Notes under the pieces: generated by a model | Told to the model about the DNA's origin: nothing | What the model saw: only the letters and a program-made list of their open reading frames with translations | Databases searched by the model: none | Assembly: GCA_000827495.1 (NCBI GenBank) | Contig: KN817629.1 | Span: 1 to 64,000 of the forward strand | Source of the DNA: Hypholoma sublateritium FD-334 SS-4 | Lineage: Eukaryota > Basidiomycota > Agaricomycetes > Agaricales > Strophariaceae | Length of the DNA: 64,000 nt | Direction of reading: 5' to 3' | Program-made: the position numbers and the translations under genes | Shown here: positions 58,831-64,000 of the stretch, piece after piece | How the letters are laid out: each line of letters starts with the position of its first letter | Position numbering within the stretch: the stretch's first letter is position 1

Positions 58831-61041
58831 CTACAAATACATCGTACGAAGTGTCATCCCATGGCGGTTCAATTGGTCTTTGGGAATTCGGAACGAGCTA
58901 TTATTATGGAAAACAATGTCGAATGTTAAGTGGTGACCACTTCTTCGGAATTGAACACCTTCCTGTATTTTCCATTCATCAAAAGGTTCATGAGGAATCA
59001 ATTTTACAGCCAAGCAGCGGCCATTTTCTGGTAGCAGGACCTCTGTTGCCTCGTCCGCAATATTAAGCACGGCGAAGGTATGGACAGTAGCAGGACTCCG
59101 GAAGTTCTTGCCGCTGAACAAATCACCATCAAGTACTTTGTATATGTAGTTCCTGAAGCTAGCATTTCCCGAGTCAAAAGTGGCAGAATAACCACCTTTC
59201 GGAGAAAAGGCATTATCCAGACGCTCCTCTACTAGATTGGACGGCATCAGGAGCACGGGAACGCAGAGGCCTATGTACGACAGTGTAATTGGCCAGGATG
59301 AAGGATGAAAGTGTATGTTGGTGTTGGTAGAAGATAAATGCATATATGCGCGTGGGCTTCTAGGGATTAACGTGCTAAAGGAAACATTGGGATGGAGGCT
59401 GAAGTTGAAGCTGGCAAGCCTATTCGCGGAGGCGGATTCGCACCAGTTAGTGATCTCCAGCTTTGACACAGATGTTAATTTGGAGCTCAGAATCTCTTTG
59501 ACGAGACGGAGGAATGCGTGTTCTGCGCCCTCTCCATATCCCGTTGGCATGCTGATGTTGAATATGCCCATGAGCGAATACGCAGTGTCCTCCTCGCGTG
59601 TGACTTCTCGAGCCGCCGCCCACTGCATCTTGCGCCAGATTGGCACAGAATCAAGATACGGAGAACGAGACAGCTCGTTCTCGTTCAAGCCAGTCGCAGC
59701 ACAGATCTTAGACACTAGAGGAAAATGCGATTTGTCGGACTCTTCAGCAAGACTATTGGATAGCGCCGTCCAGCTTTTTGAAAAGAATTTGATACAGTGT
59801 GGAGCGAGCAGTTCCTGGAGTGTCCAGCCGCGAGTGAACCACCTGTCTTTTTCCATGTCATACAGTGATGTTGTTTCCGCCAGATACGCGATGCAAACCT
59901 CGGCCCCTTTATACCACTTGAACATAGAGCGAATCGACTCATCGAGTTCCGCGCTGCTTTCCTTGTTAATACACACAGTATCCATCCAGGCCAGACGCAG
60001 GCCGTACTGTGCGGCTACTTCGCAGAATTTTGCCAGCTTGTCGTATCCAGGGGACTGTGTGTCAAGCGGCGCCGTGTGGTCTTTCCACTCAGAATAGGTG
60101 ACCTCGCCTCTTGACAGCCAGGTGTGGGACAAGATGGCGTATTTCTCAAACGGGTGGTAATACGGGAGCCGTAGGTCGGTAACAGAATTCAGGTCAGACA
60201 ATATATAGTCCATGACTTGCCATTTCTCGACGAGTGTAATTCCCTTTCCGTCCTGGTCAAACATGAGCAGGCGAATAGGCATATTATTGAACACCGTGTC
60301 GCGTGCTTTGGCGATGATTCTCTCGACCAGATGTTGTCTTTTCGTGTCCGCTTCTGCGTCAATTATGAGCGCCACTGTATACATTGTATAGTACGCTTCA
60401 GCACTCACCTGTGACAATGAGGCCAAGGCCACTAAATTCCCACATATGCGCATCCCATCCTTCAAGTGGTTGAACATCTTTGGAAGTGTCCAATCCCACT
60501 ACATCCAAGTCGCCACTGTCAGGAATGGGAGGGTCACATCGCGACGACACGCCTTGAAGTTGGTCCAGATTTCCAGACGACTGCCGCATCGTCTGCTGGC
60601 CGTCCGAAGAATGTACAAGAGACGCAGCAAATCGTTTCATCGCAATGAGCAGATCTTGTCCCTCAGTTGTGAGCCCAGACCCGGGAGAAGCTGCGCCATA
60701 CGCAGAACGAGTCGGCTCTTCCGCCACCGGGTGACCAGGGATATGTGAGGGGTCTATACCGATACCTACCAGGAATAAGTATTGAGCATCAAAGGCGCGT
60801 GCCACTGGTGACGGTGCAGATGCTCACCTGGCGCCGTCGTATCCGCCTGTATTGTAGAGACAATAAAGTCGGCGAGCACTGCGATAAGCGTCTGGCCCAC
60901 GGCGTCTGTCAACACGGCGGCGATGAGATAATCTTTGGATCGGGAAATGGTGTTCGCACCTTGCCCAGACACTCGGTCGTTCCTCGCTGCTATGGCAGAC
61001 ACGATGTCCACTGCTGCCGTTTTCTTCGCTAAGCGCTCCAT
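58831..61041 (-). CDS. HET-domain (heterokaryon incompatibility) protein
   Basis: Three exons: 61041-60828, 60765-60409 and 60374-58831 (introns of 62 and 34 nt); 704 residues. The HET domain begins near residue 255 with MPIRLLMFD upstream and YAILSHTWLSRGEVTYSEW, then KLAKFCEVAAQYGLRLAWMD, TVCINKESSAELDESIRSMF, CIAYLAET and WFTRGWTLQELLAP, all signature blocks. HET domains act in fungal self/non-self recognition and can trigger cell death when activated; many are regulated by NLR partners, and the domain adopts a TIR-like fold. The first 190 residues are a helical domain of unknown type (DIVSAIAARNDRVSGQ, TDAVGQTLIAVLADFIV). The C-terminal 250 residues contain a short hydrophobic ITLSYIGLCVPVLLM. 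The start chosen is the first Met of the upstream exon. Confidence 0.9.
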
Positions 61042-61864
61042 GGAGGCAGTATCGATGAATTTGATGATCTTTCAAGGAATGAAGATGCTACACGGGATGT
61101 ACTTAGTACGGTGACTAAGTTTTGACGAAGAACCGCAACTCGAAATTTCCGACATTTCCGTGTACAACCTCATCACATGCACATTCTTCCCGCGCCCCAC
61201 AAGCGCCTTCAGCTTGAATCTTGCCTGCATATCCTATCCTTAGAATTATAAATGCCCCGGGGTCCTGTGAAACGGGGTGAAGGCAGCATCTAGCGATCCT
61301 CGCAGAGGGTCTACGTGCATCTGTCAAGCATTATGCGAACGCAGACATCATGCGGAGGCTGCCAGCCTCGTGTGTACATAAGTTGCACCAGGGCAGGGCA
61401 CACAACGACGTGGTGATATACATGAAGTACTTGTGTATGTACGTGCTGAAATACCAGCGTGCAGACAAAACAGAGAGAAAAAGGAATGGAACGGGGAGAA
61501 CGAGAACAGCGCAAGCGGTGCGCAATAAATAGTTCCAATTGAAAACGCAATTGAGCGAAGGGCTTCAGGCGACGGGGCGCGAAACACATGGGCTGTACTG
61601 CTTGTGTGCATACCATGCGGTGGGGGCGAGAGAAGAGGGGGAAGGAGGGGCATACAATAAAATTATGGCTAATCGTACGGGGCAAGTCAAGGTCAAGCAG
61701 CGGGCGGCGAATGAAATAGGGAACACGGGCGGATGGTTGACGCGGTGTGGTGCGTACAGGTGAAGGCGAGTATTAAACAGGGTGGAGGGACAAGTGTGAA
61801 ACGCGGAGGAGGCGGAGCAAACGATTGGAAAGAATGAACGAGTGAGATGGGCGATTGGGGGAGC
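61042..61864. other. Intergenic
   Basis: Promoter of the HET gene and 3' region of TFIIS. No supported gene on either strand. Confidence 0.55.
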
Positions 61865-63182
61865 CTATGAGAATTTCCACCTGAAGAGGGTTAGGGTTAG
61901 GAGATAGAACAAGGGACAAGGGAGGAGGCGCACTTGTTTTGGCATACTGTGCAGCTGCCATGGGAAAAGTGAGTAAATAACATAGAGAGAGGAATTGACA
62001 GAGAAGCACGTACGTGACGAATGTCTGCGAATAAAAAACCATCGTTAGCATCAGGTGCCAAGAAACAGAAAACAGAGAGAAATGTGAAAAGGGGGAGAAG
62101 GGAAGGAAAGACGTACAGTCATCGGCTCGTCCGCGCTCCGCGTCTGCTGCTGGCGGTAGACGCACTTGCGCTGCTTGCACCGTGAGCACTGGAACGCGTC
62201 CGTCTCGGCCTGCTTCTCTGCCGCCGACAGCGACTTGAAAAAATTCTCTTCTTGAATCTTCTTGTCCGCCGCCTTGCGCTCCTCGGAGGCCATGTCCTGC
62301 GAGCTGTTCGTCAGCCCTCGCCACATCCAATGTCAGGACGAAAACACGCACCTGGCTGCTCATCTCTGTAAAGCGCTCCGGCGCGAGGCTCCCGTCGACG
62401 ATGCTCGCGCGCAAGTTCGGGTTGCTCTTGTCCTTCAGGTTCACGAACAACGAGCGGATCTTGCTCTTGTACCCCGTGTTCGCGCCCCCGTTTGCGCTGT
62501 AGACGGCTTTCTCCACGGCCTTTGCTTTACCAAGCACAAGCTCGATCGCTGGATTCACACCGTCAGTTAGTCAATTGGCTCTGACAGAGAGGAAGAAAGG
62601 AGAAACTCACGGGCAGTCGCGTCGCACGCGAGCGCATCGTAGATCATCTCGACACACCGGTCGCGCGTAGTGTCGCCGGTCGCTGCCTTCACCCCGTCCG
62701 CCTTCGCCGTCCTCAGCACCGTGCCCGCACCTCCCGGTGTCACCGGCGTCGCACCCCCGGTTTTCTTGTCCGCTGCTGCCGCCGGCGTGGCGGTGGGCGT
62801 CGCCCTGGCTTTGGCCTTCTCGACGGCGGTCTTCCAGTGCTTGACGACCTCCTTCGCGAGATCGGCGACGGGCTTCGCCTTGTGCACGCGCAGCTTGCCG
62901 ACGGCGAGCCCGATCTTGCTCTCCTGCGCGGTGCGATGCGGGCTGATTCAGCGCCGCGAACAATGATACAGGAGAAAAGAAAACGGGCAACACCTACCCT
63001 TAGTATTGCTTCAGTGACATGTTTGTGCTTGAGTGTCTCGAGGATTGCGATGACCTCCTGGGAAATACGGAAAAAAAGGTATCAGCGGACATGACGGGTG
63101 CACGGAAACATGCACATACCTGGTCGTTCGCCGCGCTCTGCAGCTGTTTCACGGTCTTTTTGAGCTCTAACACGTCCGACAT
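61865..63182 (-). CDS. DST1: Transcription elongation factor TFIIS
   Basis: Eight exons: 63182-63120, 63057-62998, 62923-62611, 62548-62352, 62296-62117, 62024-62014, 61954-61934, 61880-61865; 286 residues. TFIIS rescues backtracked RNA polymerase II by stimulating transcript cleavage. The N-terminal LW/TFIIN bundle contains EVIAILETLKHKHVTEAILR and LAKEVVKHWKTAVEKAK. The central domain has CVEMIYDALACDA and YKSKIRSLFVNLKDKSNPNL. The C-terminal zinc ribbon has CSRCKQRKC, the invariant catalytic acidic pair in TRSADEPMT, and CTVCQNKWKFS. The last three exons are tiny (11, 21 and 16 nt), splitting the ribbon, and must all be spliced to keep the second CxxC. It shares a 300-bp divergent promoter with PRP46. 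Confidence 0.95.
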
Positions 63183-63481
63183 GCTGTTGGAAAGGTCTAC
63201 AGATGCTGCTATCGACGCTATGGATGGCTATTACTCCTTTCTGCAGCTTTCCTTCACTGGGCGGGGCTCTGAGTCTCTGATGCACGATGTGGACCGGAAG
63301 ACAAGACGATAAACACACGCCTGGGGGCGGCGGGGCCGTTGCCAAACACGACCAAGCACCCGCTCGCTGTTCCAATTTGCCACAATGCAAATGATGCATT
63401 CAACCTCAACGCCGACGACACTCTCCTTCAAAGAGCCGACATAAAGGCTGCCTCTCGCCTGCTCCACTCTCAGAACATAAC
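63183..63481. promoter_or_regulatory. Divergent promoter between TFIIS and PRP46
   Basis: The two start codons are 299 bp apart on opposite strands, and both genes belong to RNA polymerase II transcription and splicing. No recognisable core motif is certain; the interval must contain both 5' leaders. Confidence 0.6.
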
Positions 63482-64000
63482 ATGACATCAACAGCCGCGC
63501 TGCCCGCTCTCGAGTCGCTACACAGGCGGAGCGCAAAACGCACACGGGACGTATTTGCATTCGAGTCGGGTGATGCGCTGGTTGAGGAGGAGTCCAGGTG
63601 CGCTTGAATATCTTCCGGGGAGGTGGTACTACTGGCTGAGCCACTCTGTTTGATAGCGCAAGAGTCCGACTCGCTGTCAAAATTCGCGACGAATACCGCG
63701 ATTTCCAGGAGCTCCCGACAGCGCTCATGGCACAGCAAGGGCCAGTAGGCCCGTCACGGCCGGTCTCTACGCGGAAGTTGATAGCATCAGGAGGTAGGTC
63801 AATTCACCATCGTCGAAGCTATATCTAACTCAAAGCACACAGACATCGACTCCAACACCTCACGGATGATCGCCACGATAGACAACAAACCACAAGCCCA
63901 ACCCTCTACCCTCGCCTCCTCCACAAAGCTCTCGCAAGCGCTTGCGCTGCACAAAACAACGCGGACAGTCAAGCCAGAGTACCACGCGCCTTGGAAGCTC
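63482..64000 (+). CDS. PRP46: Pre-mRNA splicing factor PRP46/PLRG1 (5' part)
   Basis: Three exons are visible: 63482-63597, 63657-63793 and 63843 to beyond the window end. The N-terminal segment LHRRSAKRTRDVF is the conserved start of the PLRG1/PRL1 family, and EYHAPWKL at the window edge is the peptide that leads directly into the first WD40 repeat in this family. PRP46 is a core member of the Prp19-associated (NineTeen) complex needed for spliceosome activation and is nuclear. The WD40 propeller itself lies outside the window, so the call rests on these two motifs. Confidence 0.85.

Noticed and set aside
59315..60097. 260-codon plus-strand frame opposite the HET gene
   Set aside because: The HET domain on the minus strand explains the conservation; the plus frame has no motif.

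Overview
The window is eukaryotic nuclear DNA from a filamentous basidiomycete, most likely an Agaricomycete (mushroom or wood-decay lineage; a polypore would fit, but I cannot prove the order). The signs are genes split by many 45-65 nt GT-AG introns, often with GTGCGT or GTACGT donors, protein families typical of Agaricomycetes (single-pass surface proteins with a PY-like tail, a tiny MGSIFSAIGAG protein, HET-domain and GTPase/coiled-coil families), and one-gene-one-promoter organisation. I joined exons by hand, using reading-frame continuity, splice sites and family knowledge. Both window ends cut genes. A 224-base N gap lies at 56627-56850, with scattered single Ns elsewhere.

Layout. 1-6.4 kb is gene-poor: a truncated zinc-ribbon gene, a GNAT acetyltransferase and AT-rich spacer. 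6.5-9.7 kb holds a mitochondrial-carrier-type transporter and an F-box/LRR-like protein, convergent. 11.4-19 kb holds a coiled-coil protein, TOM70 and an EOS1-like membrane protein. 20.7-24.6 kb holds a surface transmembrane protein, a glyoxalase-fold (VOC) protein and a Rho GTPase. 25.2-33.7 kb is a run of three minus-strand metabolic genes: a bifunctional lysine-ketoglutarate reductase/saccharopine dehydrogenase (14 exons), a secreted-type FAD oxidoreductase and a short-chain dehydrogenase. 34.9-38 kb holds a second GNAT, a secreted protein and the tiny membrane protein. 39.4-51 kb holds a 1356-residue EF-hand/zinc-finger/heptad-repeat protein, DPH2, and two tandem copies of a P-loop GTPase with a coiled-coil tail. 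52.7-55.9 kb holds a CH-like-domain protein. 57.2-61 kb holds an unknown protein and a HET-domain protein. 61.9-64 kb holds TFIIS and the start of PRP46, divergently transcribed.

How genes relate. Housekeeping genes (TOM70, EOS1-like, DPH2, TFIIS, PRP46) alternate with fast-evolving accessory families. The two most unusual stretches are (i) the lysine-type LKR/SDH fusion next to an FAD oxidoreductase and an SDR, a possible amino-acid catabolic neighbourhood, and (ii) 39-61 kb, where a large multi-domain sensor-like protein, duplicated GTPases and a HET-domain gene sit close together, reminiscent of a self/non-self recognition region. The GTPase duplication can be traced at sequence level: the downstream copy carries a decayed fragment of the DPH2 3' end and a degraded first exon.
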